Shown: piece by piece, positions 48,041 to 58,456 of the stretch
Numbering within the stretch: position 1 is the first letter of the stretch
Layout: each line of letters starts with the position of its first letter
Assembly: GCA_002170165.1 (NCBI GenBank)
Contig: NHFY01000062.1
Location: 69,670 to 133,669 of the forward strand
Length of the DNA: 64,000 nucleotides
Reading direction: 5' to 3'
From: Flavobacteriales bacterium TMED123
Lineage (GTDB): Bacteria > Bacteroidota > Bacteroidia > Flavobacteriales > BACL11
The notes under the pieces: model-generated
Databases searched by the model: none
The model's input: the letters and a program-made list of their open reading frames with translations, nothing else
Told to the model about the DNA's origin: nothing
Program-made: the position numbers and the translations under genes

Positions 48041-48685
48041 TTATTTTTTCATTCCACTAGGAATTCCGTAAAAATGTATGATATCAATTTTTTCAGAAAG
48101 CGACATTAAACCTGGATTAATTCCTAATTTGTTTTGTGGGATTTTAACTTCTAAATCTGTATAATATTCTTTCCACGCATCTATTGTGTCATTTGTTTTC
48201 GGATGAATAAATGTCATTGGTTTTAATTCAAATATGCTATCATTTTGAAAAGCTTCATAAATAAGTTCAGAGCAATAATAACTATCGTTATTCATGATGA
48301 ATACATTATCATATTTTGCGCCTATTTTTGAAAATAAAAACCTTATCCCTCCTTTTATGCTATGTGAGTACTCATCTTTGAATCTTCCTACAATCACTTT
48401 CGGATTTCCGTCTTTGTCAGATGATTTATTTAAGAAATCTTTCAAAGAAGTTAGTTGTACAATAGGAGGTATTGCTTCTAAAACTTTAAGCGTGCCTTTA
48501 TCTAAAACAACTATTCCTATATGAGAAAAATTAGACCCTTTATACCCAGGTGTAACTACCTCAATTGCATCACACAATGGGGAAGAATCTAAATCTTGAA
48601 ACAATAAATCCCCTTCTTTTAAATGGAACTGCTCGTTACAAGAAAAAAGCGTAATAATAAGTAGTAAAAAAAAGATATTTTTCAT
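48041..48685 (-). CDS. YiiX-like NlpC/P60-type lipoprotein
   Basis: A 214-residue lipoprotein (LLIITLFSC, Cys at residue 16) of the permuted papain fold. Catalytic His is in FSHIGIVV and the Cys in YYCSELIYEAF, the inverted order characteristic of the YiiX/YebB and LRAT-like group. EGDLLFQDLDSSPLCDAIE is the family entry motif. Such enzymes cleave or transfer acyl or peptide groups; the substrate here is unknown. It has its own leaderless-type promoter and runs away from atpC's terminator. Confidence 0.88.
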   Translation of the reverse strand: MKNIFFLLLIITLFSCNEQFHLKEGDLLFQDLDSSPLCDAIEVVTPGYKGSNFSHIGIVVLDKGTLKVLEAIPPIVQLTSLKDFLNKSSDKDGNPKVIVGRFKDEYSHSIKGGIRFLFSKIGAKYDNVFIMNNDSYYCSELIYEAFQNDSIFELKPMTFIHPKTNDTIDAWKEYYTDLEVKIPQNKLGINPGLMSLSEKIDIIHFYGIPSGMKK

Positions 48686-48689
48686 TTTT

Positions 48690-48697
48690 CAAACATA
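48690..48697 (-). promoter_or_regulatory. -7 element of the YiiX-like gene, leaderless layout
   Basis: Minus-strand TATGTTTG, exact TAnnTTTG, ends 4 bases before the ATG at 48685. It abuts the atpDC terminator. Confidence 0.6.
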
Positions 48698-48698
48698 A

Positions 48699-48729
48699 AA
48701 AAAGAGGACTACAATCTAATCCTCTTTTT
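48699..48729 (-). terminator. Terminator of atpD-atpC
   Basis: 10-bp stem AAAAAGAGGA / TCCTCTTTTT with an 11-base loop, 18 bases past the atpC stop; A/T flanks on both sides. Confidence 0.85.
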
Positions 48730-48747
48730 AAATTTATTCAGTCGTGA

Positions 48748-48984
48748 TTAATCTGCTAAAACAACAATCTTATTATTTTGCATTTCAATTACACCACCAT
48801 TAATTGAAAGGTGCTCTGTTTTTTTGTCAGCTGTAATAATTCTAATATCACCTTTTGTAAGAGCTGAAATAATTGGCGCGTGATTATTTAAAATCTCAAA
48901 TCCACCAGAAATTCCTGGAAATTTTACGCTTGTCACCTCTCCTTCAAAGGCTTTCTTTTCTGGGGTAATTATTTCTAAAAACAT
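48748..48984 (-). CDS. atpC: ATP synthase F1 epsilon subunit (short form)
   Basis: A 78-residue epsilon subunit holding only the N-terminal beta-sandwich (TPEKKAFEGEVTSVKFPG, LNNHAPIISAL, VIEMQNNKIVVLAD) and lacking the C-terminal helical hairpin that inhibits ATP hydrolysis in E. coli. Short epsilons are usual in Bacteroidota. It follows atpD by 9 bases. The rest of the ATP synthase genes are not in this window, in line with the split arrangement in this phylum. Confidence 0.94.
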   Translation of the reverse strand: MFLEIITPEKKAFEGEVTSVKFPGISGGFEILNNHAPIISALTKGDIRIITADKKTEHLSINGGVIEMQNNKIVVLAD

Positions 48985-48993
48985 CTATTCTTT

Positions 48994-50532
<1,539 letters not shown>

Positions 50533-50559
50533 CTAATTTTGCAATAATTTTTTCGGCTC

Positions 50560-50567
50560 CAAATGTA
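50560..50567 (-). promoter_or_regulatory. atpD -7 promoter element
   Basis: Minus-strand TACATTTG, exact TAnnTTTG, 57 bases before the atpD start. At the -33 position the sequence is ATTG rather than TTTG. Confidence 0.55.
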
Positions 50568-50594
50568 TTATTTTTAATTTGTTTTACCATCAAT

Positions 50595-50622
50595 AAATTA
50601 ACAATAAATTAATTGTTAATTT
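50595..50622. promoter_or_regulatory. Inverted repeat between atpD and ribF
   Basis: Perfect 11-bp arms AAATTAACAAT / ATTGTTAATTT separated by 6 bases, located just upstream of the atpD -33 region and 39 bases before ribF. Candidate operator for a dimeric regulator; the sequence is all but one C/G pair AT-rich, so chance or an UP-like element is also possible. Confidence 0.4.
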
Positions 50623-50661
50623 TGAACACTTTTTTAACATATATTATAGAGATAATAAATA

Positions 50662-51588
50662 GTGAAAATATTTTCTTCCATTCCTGATTTTCCTTCAGAA
50701 ACTAAAACAATTCTAACCATTGGTACTTTTGATGGAGTACATTTGGGACATAGCGTTATTCTTAATCGGTTAAATGCAATTACTGAAAAAACAAAAATGC
50801 AATCGGTTTTGCTTACTTTCTTTCCTCATCCAAGACATGTATTGCAAAAAACCGATCAGGACATGAAACTCATCAATACTTTAGATGAGAAAAAACTATT
50901 GTTGGAAAAATCAGGACTTAATAATTTAGTGGTACAGGAATTTACAAAAGAATTCTCAAGAATTCAATCTGCTAATTTTGTAAGAGATTATTTAGTCGAA
51001 AAACTGAATCTACACACATTGGTTATCGGTTACGATCATCATTTTGGGCGCAACAGAGAGGGGTCTATTAAGGAATTGACTGTTCTATCAGAAATATATG
51101 GTTTTAATATAGAAATGATTTCGCCACAGATTTTTGAGGATGTAGCAGTGAGTTCCACTAAAATCCGAAAACTATTAGAAAAGGGAGAAATTGAGCAAGC
51201 AAATCACTACTTAGGTTATACATTTTTTATTTTCGGAAAAGTGATAAGAGGTAATGCTATTGGAAAAACAATAGGTTTTCCTACTGCTAATATTGAAATT
51301 GAAAATAAATGGAAGCTGTATCCTGCTGAAGGGGTATATGCGGTGCAAGTAATACTAGAAGAAAGAACATATAAGGGGATGATGAATATTGGTAATAGAC
51401 CAACTGTTGAAGGGGATAAAAAAACATTGGAAGTTCATCTACTTGATTTTTCAGAGGATATTTATGAAAAACAGTTGCAAATAAAGTTTATTAAAAAAAT
51501 TAGAGAAGAGAAAAAGTTTGAAAATTTAGACGCACTGAAACAACAGTTAATTATTGATAAAAATAAAGTAGAGCATTTAATAGGATGA
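50662..51588 (+). CDS. ribF: Bifunctional riboflavin kinase / FAD synthetase
   Basis: Converts riboflavin to FMN, then FAD; 308 residues. The N-terminal adenylyltransferase half carries GTFDGVHLGH with the HxGH nucleotide motif, and VSSTKIRKLLEKG; the C-terminal kinase half carries GNAIGKTIGFPTANIE and MNIGNRPTV. The start codon is GTG at 50662, directly before the conserved N-terminus; no in-frame ATG fits. Transcribed divergently from atpD. Confidence 0.95.
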   Translation: MKIFSSIPDFPSETKTILTIGTFDGVHLGHSVILNRLNAITEKTKMQSVLLTFFPHPRHVLQKTDQDMKLINTLDEKKLLLEKSGLNNLVVQEFTKEFSRIQSANFVRDYLVEKLNLHTLVIGYDHHFGRNREGSIKELTVLSEIYGFNIEMISPQIFEDVAVSSTKIRKLLEKGEIEQANHYLGYTFFIFGKVIRGNAIGKTIGFPTANIEIENKWKLYPAEGVYAVQVILEERTYKGMMNIGNRPTVEGDKKTLEVHLLDFSEDIYEKQLQIKFIKKIREEKKFENLDALKQQLIIDKNKVEHLIG

Positions 51589-51641
51589 AGTAATAAAAAA
51601 GTTAAAAGAAGAAAGGGGGAGGAACACTTGCTACACTAATA

Positions 51642-53906
51642 TTAACTCAAAATTTCTAATCTAGCAAATTTTAACAAAAGCATTTTTTGACCCACACCTT
51701 CAAAAAAAACAGTTGCCTTTTTGTTGGCGTCTGATCCTTCAATCTTAAGAATTTTACCTTTGCCAAACCGGCTATGCTTTACATTGACACCAACCTGTAA
51801 GTTTTGTAAATTGCTTGCGTTGACATTCTGTTTTGTAGCACTTACTTTTTTCAGATTTTTAGTAATCCTTGGCTTTGGTTTTGTTGGCGTTTTAGTTTTT
51901 GCAAATATTTTATAGGGCTTTTTTTCTGCAACTTTTTCGTTTAACTTTATTACACTTTCTTCAATAAATTTTTTGTTAAGTTCTTCTAAAAAACGAGAGG
52001 GGTTACAGTCAGTGTATTGTCCCCATTTGAACCTGCTTAGTGCGTAGGATAGGAAAAGGCGTTTTTCAGCTCTTGTTATTGCCACATAAAAAAGGCGCCT
52101 TTCTTCCTCTAATCCATCACGGCTATCCATTGTCATCATAGAAGGGAAAAGATTTTCTTCCAATCCAACTACAAAAACATAAGGGAATTCCAAACCTTTT
52201 GCTGCATGAATTGTCATTAGCGTTACTTTATTATAATCGTCATCTTTTTCATTGTCAGCATTTGTCAAAAGAGCAATATCTTGCATAAAAAGTTCCAGTT
52301 TATTTTCGCCTGCTACTGCTTTCTCGCTAAAATCTTTTATCCCATTTAAGAGCTCTTGTAAATTCTCAAATCGACTAACGCCCTCAGCCGTTTTATCTGA
52401 ATATAAATCATGAAATACTCCAGAATTTTTTGCAATTTGTTCTGCCAAAGCATAAGCATCTAATTTATCCTTTTGCACAATATAACTATTAATTAGAGTA
52501 GCAAACTGATTTAGTTTTTCTGTACTTCCTTTATTTATTTTTACTTCATATTTTTCTAAACTTTCAATCACCTCCCATATACTTACTTCATTATTGTTGG
52601 CTGCAATAATGAGTTTTTGCAAAGTGGTAGCGCCAATTCCTCTTGTTGGGTAATTGATGATTCTTTTTAGAGCTTCTTCATCTTTTGGATTAATACAAAT
52701 CCTGAAATAAGCCAATACATCTTTCACTTCTTTTCTGGCATAAAAGGAAAGGCCTCCATAAATTTTGTAGGGAATATTTTTCTTTCTTAGCGCTTCTTCC
52801 AAAGCCCTACTTTGTGCATTGGTTCTATAGAGCACAGCATAATCTTGCCAATTTGTTTTTTCTTTTATATAAAGTTGGTAAATGGTATTGGCTACAATTC
52901 GTCCTTCCTCATTATCATTTAAGGTTTTGCAAACTATAGTTTTTTCACCCTCATTATTTTTGGTCCAAACCTCTTTCTCAATTTGCTTTTTATTGTGCGT
53001 GATTAAGCTATTTGCCAAATTCACAATATTGGAGGTTGATCGGTAATTTTGCTCTAATTTAAAGGTTTTGAAATCGGGATAATCTACTTTGAAGTTCAAG
53101 ATATTCTGAATATTTGCTCCTCTAAAAGAATAGATGCTTTGCGCATCATCCCCCACTACACAAATGTTTTCGTTAAGCGCTGCTAATTTTTTAATAATCA
53201 AATACTGAACATGGTTGGTGTCCTGATATTCATCTACTAAAATATATTTGAATTTATTTTGGTATTTGTACAATACATCAGGAAATTCATTAAGCAAATG
53301 ATAGGTGTTCAATAGCAAATCATCAAAATCCATAGCTCCCGATTTAACACACCTTTTATTGTATTTTTGATAAATACTACCGAATGCATCTCGTCTAGCA
53401 ATTTTATCTGTTTGTAAAAGTTCAGGAGAATTTCCATAATCTTTTGGACTAATAAAGCTGTTTTTAAGTGATGAAATCCTATTTTGAATGACAGCTGGTT
53501 TATACAAATCTTTATCCAATCCCATTTCTTTAATAATACTTTTTATCAAGCTTTTGGCATCAGCTGTATCATAAATGGTAAAGTTGGAGGTGTAATTGAT
53601 TTTTTCTGCTTCAATGCGTAAAATTTTGGAAAAAACGGCATGAAAAGTACCCATCCACAAATTTCTAGCCTCATGATTCTCAACAATAGATTCTATTCTA
53701 TTTCGCATTTCTTTTGCGGCCTTGTTTGTAAAAGTAAGAGCGAGTATATTAAAACTGTCAGTTCCAGATTTTATTAAATGTGCAATACGATAAGTAAGTA
53801 CTCTTGTTTTGCCCGATCCAGGGCCAGCAATCACCATCATAGGACCCTCAAGCTGTCTTACAGCTGTACATTGCGATTGATTAAGATGTTCTAAATAGTT
53901 GTCCAA
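51642..53906 (-). CDS. UvrD/PcrA-type DNA helicase
   Basis: Superfamily 1A 3'-5' helicase of 754 residues. The helicase motifs run in order: Q-motif LNQSQCTAV, Walker A AGPGSGKTR, Ia LTFTNKAAKEM, II VDEYQDTN, III VVGDDAQSIYSFRGA, IV EQNYRS, V TIHAAKGLEFPYVF and VI YVAITRAEKRLFLSYA. The C-terminal tail ends in a small tudor-like domain (VGVNVKHSRFGKGKILKIEG) known from PcrA/UvrD. It acts in excision repair and in clearing stalled replication or transcription. Stands alone with its own -7 element. Confidence 0.95.
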   Translation of the reverse strand: MDNYLEHLNQSQCTAVRQLEGPMMVIAGPGSGKTRVLTYRIAHLIKSGTDSFNILALTFTNKAAKEMRNRIESIVENHEARNLWMGTFHAVFSKILRIEAEKINYTSNFTIYDTADAKSLIKSIIKEMGLDKDLYKPAVIQNRISSLKNSFISPKDYGNSPELLQTDKIARRDAFGSIYQKYNKRCVKSGAMDFDDLLLNTYHLLNEFPDVLYKYQNKFKYILVDEYQDTNHVQYLIIKKLAALNENICVVGDDAQSIYSFRGANIQNILNFKVDYPDFKTFKLEQNYRSTSNIVNLANSLITHNKKQIEKEVWTKNNEGEKTIVCKTLNDNEEGRIVANTIYQLYIKEKTNWQDYAVLYRTNAQSRALEEALRKKNIPYKIYGGLSFYARKEVKDVLAYFRICINPKDEEALKRIINYPTRGIGATTLQKLIIAANNNEVSIWEVIESLEKYEVKINKGSTEKLNQFATLINSYIVQKDKLDAYALAEQIAKNSGVFHDLYSDKTAEGVSRFENLQELLNGIKDFSEKAVAGENKLELFMQDIALLTNADNEKDDDYNKVTLMTIHAAKGLEFPYVFVVGLEENLFPSMMTMDSRDGLEEERRLFYVAITRAEKRLFLSYALSRFKWGQYTDCNPSRFLEELNKKFIEESVIKLNEKVAEKKPYKIFAKTKTPTKPKPRITKNLKKVSATKQNVNASNLQNLQVGVNVKHSRFGKGKILKIEGSDANKKATVFFEGVGQKMLLLKFARLEILS

Positions 53907-53926
53907 ATTCCAGAAAAAATGAAAAC

Positions 53927-53934
53927 CAAAAGTA
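53927..53934 (-). promoter_or_regulatory. -7 element of the helicase gene
   Basis: Minus-strand TACTTTTG, exact TAnnTTTG, 20 bases before the ATG at 53906. Confidence 0.5.
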
Positions 53935-53978
53935 ACTTTTTACTGAAGATAAATTAGCGAAAATCAGTAAAGTTTTTG

Positions 53979-53986
53979 TATGTTTG
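53979..53986 (+). promoter_or_regulatory. -7 element of the first SprB-like gene
   Basis: TATGTTTG, exact TAnnTTTG, 31 bases before ATG 54018. Confidence 0.5.
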
Positions 53987-54017
53987 TCGGTTTGTTAAAT
54001 CGAAGGAAAAAAATTAG

Positions 54018-57000
54018 ATGATAAAACGACTACTTTTTTGTTTTTTGTTTTTTGTTTCTGCGCATTGCTTTTCGCAATGTCCTTTACAAGTAAATATAGA
54101 TCGTGAAGTTTCTTGTTATGATGGAAACGATGGGCAAATAACAGTAACATCATCATCATCTGGCATTTATGAGTTTCATGTGGAAAGATGGATTCCTCTT
54201 CTTAATAATTGGGTTCCCTTTTCTTTTTTTACACTTAATTTTCCAGCTACAATTCAAATGTTAGAATCGGATAGTTTTAGAGTTTGGGTTGATGGAACAC
54301 TTGATTCAATAAATAATGCAATTCCAAACGGCTGCGTCTCTCCTGTTGTATTTATTTCTGAGCCACCAGAGTTAACATTGTCAACAACTGCTTTTTCAGA
54401 TGAAAGTGCTCCAGGAGCTTGTGATGGATCAATAAGTACTTTTATGACAGGAGGCACACCTTCTTATAATTATTCTTGGACAGGTCCAAATGGATTTACA
54501 TCAAATAATCAGAATATAAATAACTTATGCGCTGGTAATTATGAATTAACAGTTAGCGATACAAATAATTGCACTACAACATTAAACCAAACTATTAGTT
54601 CTGCTATTATTTGTGACATTTTTGTTGATTCTGTTGAGCACGTTATTTGCCCTGGAATTAGTGATGGATCAGCAGTCATTACAAATGGTTCTGCCTCTTT
54701 TCAAATTTTTAGCTGGGATAACTTAAGTGATGGTCAGAATTATGGAAACGGGCCAGCTACCTCAAATTATAATTTAGCCACTGGATGGTATAGGGTTACA
54801 GGAACAGATGTAACAGGCAACTGTCCGCCATCTCAATCTGATAGTTTTTATGTGGCAGAAGCTATGCCTTTCATACAAAGTGCTCAGGCAGCATGTATTG
54901 GTGATAGTATTCAGCTTTCAGTAGATTTACTAAATCCTAAAGCGGGAGTGCAGTATTCATTCAGTGTAAATGGAAATGCAAATACTTATATAATGGGCGC
55001 AAGTTCTTTAGAATATCTGCAAATAGGCAATCATTATTACACCCTGTTTGCTGATACAGGGTCAGGAAATTTTAGTTGTGGAAGTCAGCCTTTTCCTTTT
55101 GTAATTTCAGGCATTAATCCCCTGAATATTAGTGTAGATTCTAACTTAGAAACATGTAGAGGAAATGATGCAAATATTATTGTAAATGCAGCTGGAGGAG
55201 GAGGTGTGCTTAATTACTCTATAGACGGTGGAAACACCTTTTTTTCTAATTCTGTTTTTTCAAATTTAATTGCTGGCAACTACAATATATTTGTGCAAGA
55301 ATCAGGAGCTTGTATACAGCCATACGCAAATAATCCAGTAAATATTGGTATAACTCCAATCAATCATGTGGTGGATTCTGTTGTAGCAGTAGAAGAAAGT
55401 TGTTGTGGAAATGATGGAAGAATTCAAGTTTTTACTTCTGGAACGGACTCTTTTCTTTCTTATTCAGCAGACTCTATGTTTACATGGCAAGATTCTGCTA
55501 AATTCCATTTTCTTTCTGAGGGTAATTATTATGTAGTAGTTGAAGATACAAATGGATGTAAAACAGATTGGGGATATGTAGGTGTCACGACATCTTCTAC
55601 ACCAGATATAGATATGTCAGTTCATGTAACTGATATAATTTGTAATGCAGATACTAATGGCACCTTCCGTGTGCTTTATCCGGATTCTTGTTATTCATAT
55701 GCTTTATGGAGATATACCATTTCTCCTCCATACTATATTCCTGTTGATACGGGTACTTATTTCAATGGATTAATTCCTGGTTCTTATGGAGTAATTGCGA
55801 CCTCAAATACAGGAAATTGTATTGATTCTTCATTGGCAGTAGTGATTGATGAGCCTACACAACTTATTCAGAATGGAATTGAAGTGCAGGAGGTAAGATG
55901 CTCTAATAATGGAATATGTGATGGAGAAATCAACTTATCAGCCGCACCAACTGGAGGAACCCCTCCTTATTATTATTCTATTCTAGACTATGGTAGTAAT
56001 ATTCCTTTTGGGCCAATTTCTAGTGATTCAACTTTTAGCGGTTTATGTACTGACAGTTTTGAAGTTTCGCTTTTTGATGCGAATGCTTGTAAAGTAATAG
56101 ATATTGTTTTTGTTCCTGATTCAACTTTATATATCGATTCCATTGTCACAACACATGTAAGCTGTTTTGGATTTGCAAATGGTTCGGCCATTGTATATGC
56201 TTATGGTGGTTATACGCCTTATAGTTACATATGGACTAGTGGAGATTCTAGTATGCAGACAGATAGCTTAACAAACATGCAATACTCAGTAATTGTAAGT
56301 GATGCGCAAAATTGTGTTGCTTACGATACAATAAATATAACTCAGCCAAGAGAATTGTTTTTCAATATTAAAGTTGTTGATGGATTTAAGCCAGAAAGTT
56401 GTAAAGGAGTTAGCTATGATGGTGAATTCTATATGAAATATCAAGGAGGTACAGCTCCATTTAATTGGAGTTGGGTTGGGACTTCCGGAAATAATAATTC
56501 CGGTTTTGGTGATACCATAGGAAATTTAACTTTCGATACATTGACGCTTTTTGTTACAGATGCCAATGCTTGTATTGGAGAGCCAGCTTGGATCCATGCT
56601 GATTCGGCAAGGGTAGATGCGCTAAATGCGCTTAACCCACTTGTTTTAGACACTGTGATTACAGATAGCATTCTTTGTTATGGAAGTGCTACTGCAAGTA
56701 TCTTTATTGATGTAAAAAGTGGAGAAGAAGTGTTTTCCTATTCTATTGATAGCGGACAGACTTTTACTAATGATTCCAGTTTTATAAATCTATCAGCAGG
56801 CAATTATCATATTGAAGTCAGGGACACCTTTGGCTGTGCAGTTTATACTCAAGTTGATATCAAACAAGCTGCTGAAATCATCATTTTTAAAGATAGTATA
56901 AAACACATCAGTTGTTATGATGGAACGGATGGGTATTTGTCCGTTTCTGCAGAAGGTGGCTATGCACCATATATTTATTTATGGGATCCAACTAATAGTA

Positions 57001-58370
57001 TAAATAATTTTATCAATAACCTTGCGGTTGGAATGTATACTGTCAGTGTCTCTGATATAGTAGGATGCACAAAAGTAGATTCTTTTTCAGTCGTTGAGCT
57101 TACTTTGCCACTGCTTTCAAATGCAGTTGTTACAGCAAATGCAAGTTGTAATGATTCAGCAAATGCAAGTGCAACTATAAGTGTGCAAGGCGGTATGTTG
57201 CCATACACTATTGATTGGAATGGAGTAGATAATAATGCCTTAACTGCAGGAACTTACATCATCACAATTAATGACAGTTTCAATTGTGGTCCGATTTATG
57301 ATACTGTCGAAATTTTAGAACCTACTCCTTTTCTAATTCAAACAACTTCGATAACAGCTAACCCTTGTTTTGGAGATGCATTAGGAGTGCTCACATTGTC
57401 AGCAAGTGGAGGGACTATGCCATATGCTGAATACTATGCAAGGGATGAGCAGAGCAATATAATTATGGTATATCTACCAACTATTTCAGGGCTTGGAGCT
57501 TCTAATTATGACTTGTGGTCAATAGATGCTAATGGCTGTCCTTCTGACACTTTAAAGGGTGTTAAAGTAGGGGAGCCAGGAGCAATTCAAATCAATATAA
57601 ATAATCATACTAACGCAACATGTTATCAATTAGATGATGGTGCATTAGATTTGTATTTAATTAGCGGGACTTCACCTTATTCTTATGTTTTATCATCAAA
57701 TGGAAATACTATTGCTCAAGGGAACATTAGTCAAACTGCCTCATTAATTTTTGATGAGTTGTCAGCTGATCAATATTTGCTAAGTATTTCAGATTCTAAT
57801 GATTGTCAAAAAGATTCCTTAATAGAAGTTATAGAACCCAATGAGGTGGTTGCTGATTTTTCTTCCGATAATATAAGTGGACAAGAATCGTTCACTGTTA
57901 ATTTGACCAATATGAGTCAAGGAGCAGATATTTTTGTGTGGGATTATGATGACGGAAATCAAGATATTTTAGCAGTAAATGAAATGCCGACACACACTTA
58001 CAATAAGCAAGGACAATACGAGATTATGCTTATTGCAGAAAATTCAGCTTTAAGCAGTGCATGTAATGATACTGCTTTCCAAATTATAGATGTACAAGGG
58101 TTTGATGTGTTTAATGTATTTACACCAAATGGTGACGGGTTAAATGATGTATTTACTTTTGATGATTGGGATTTGTCTTCACTATATGTTGAGATTTACA
58201 ATAGATGGGGAGAGAGAGTCTACCATTGGGATGCTACAAATGGAAGTTGGAATGGAATCGCTTATAATGGCGATAAAGCACCAGAGGGGGTGTATTATTT
58301 TTACTTAAAAGCAAGTGGAATTGATGGTTATTTGTACGAGCAAGAAGGAAGCATTACTCTTTTAAGGTAA
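54018..58370 (+). CDS. SprB-like repeat adhesin with T9SS type B sorting domain
   Basis: A 1450-residue exported protein. Signal peptide at 1-20 (FCFLFFVSAHCFSQ); then about 14 diverged SprB-type repeats of 70-90 residues, each with a core like V-x-C-[FY]-x-G-x-x-D/N-G, a GGTxPYxYxW motif and a final GxYxVxVxDxxxC; a PKD-like domain at about 1272-1355 (FVWDYDDGNQD, THTYNKQGQYEIML); and a C-terminal gliding-motility-associated domain from about 1360 (VFNVFTPNGDGLNDVFTF, YNRWGERVYH, GVYYFYLKA). It should reach the surface through the T9SS encoded at 10-16 kb and act in adhesion or gliding. Ligand unknown. Confidence 0.92.
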   Translation: MIKRLLFCFLFFVSAHCFSQCPLQVNIDREVSCYDGNDGQITVTSSSSGIYEFHVERWIPLLNNWVPFSFFTLNFPATIQMLESDSFRVWVDGTLDSINNAIPNGCVSPVVFISEPPELTLSTTAFSDESAPGACDGSISTFMTGGTPSYNYSWTGPNGFTSNNQNINNLCAGNYELTVSDTNNCTTTLNQTISSAIICDIFVDSVEHVICPGISDGSAVITNGSASFQIFSWDNLSDGQNYGNGPATSNYNLATGWYRVTGTDVTGNCPPSQSDSFYVAEAMPFIQSAQAACIGDSIQLSVDLLNPKAGVQYSFSVNGNANTYIMGASSLEYLQIGNHYYTLFADTGSGNFSCGSQPFPFVISGINPLNISVDSNLETCRGNDANIIVNAAGGGGVLNYSIDGGNTFFSNSVFSNLIAGNYNIFVQESGACIQPYANNPVNIGITPINHVVDSVVAVEESCCGNDGRIQVFTSGTDSFLSYSADSMFTWQDSAKFHFLSEGNYYVVVEDTNGCKTDWGYVGVTTSSTPDIDMSVHVTDIICNADTNGTFRVLYPDSCYSYALWRYTISPPYYIPVDTGTYFNGLIPGSYGVIATSNTGNCIDSSLAVVIDEPTQLIQNGIEVQEVRCSNNGICDGEINLSAAPTGGTPPYYYSILDYGSNIPFGPISSDSTFSGLCTDSFEVSLFDANACKVIDIVFVPDSTLYIDSIVTTHVSCFGFANGSAIVYAYGGYTPYSYIWTSGDSSMQTDSLTNMQYSVIVSDAQNCVAYDTINITQPRELFFNIKVVDGFKPESCKGVSYDGEFYMKYQGGTAPFNWSWVGTSGNNNSGFGDTIGNLTFDTLTLFVTDANACIGEPAWIHADSARVDALNALNPLVLDTVITDSILCYGSATASIFIDVKSGEEVFSYSIDSGQTFTNDSSFINLSAGNYHIEVRDTFGCAVYTQVDIKQAAEIIIFKDSIKHISCYDGTDGYLSVSAEGGYAPYIYLWDPTNSINNFINNLAVGMYTVSVSDIVGCTKVDSFSVVELTLPLLSNAVVTANASCNDSANASATISVQGGMLPYTIDWNGVDNNALTAGTYIITINDSFNCGPIYDTVEILEPTPFLIQTTSITANPCFGDALGVLTLSASGGTMPYAEYYARDEQSNIIMVYLPTISGLGASNYDLWSIDANGCPSDTLKGVKVGEPGAIQININNHTNATCYQLDDGALDLYLISGTSPYSYVLSSNGNTIAQGNISQTASLIFDELSADQYLLSISDSNDCQKDSLIEVIEPNEVVADFSSDNISGQESFTVNLTNMSQGADIFVWDYDDGNQDILAVNEMPTHTYNKQGQYEIMLIAENSALSSACNDTAFQIIDVQGFDVFNVFTPNGDGLNDVFTFDDWDLSSLYVEIYNRWGERVYHWDATNGSWNGIAYNGDKAPEGVYYFYLKASGIDGYLYEQEGSITLLR
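54090..57830 (+). repeat. SprB-type protein repeats in the first adhesin
   Basis: About 14 strongly diverged units, for example VSCYDGNDGQITV (first), VSCFGFANGSAIVYAYGGY, ISCYDGTDGYLSVSAEGGY and ATCYQLDDGALDLYL (last). DNA similarity between units is low, so they are old. Confidence 0.8.
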
Positions 58371-58433
58371 TTGAATGCATAAGGATTTAACTAGGATTTA
58401 TAATAACAAAATACAAATACGCCAATAAAATCA

Positions 58434-58441
58434 TAACTTTG
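58434..58441 (+). promoter_or_regulatory. -7 element of the second SprB-like gene
   Basis: TAACTTTG, exact TAnnTTTG, 15 bases before ATG 58457. Confidence 0.55.
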
Positions 58442-58456
58442 TAAAAAATATAAATA

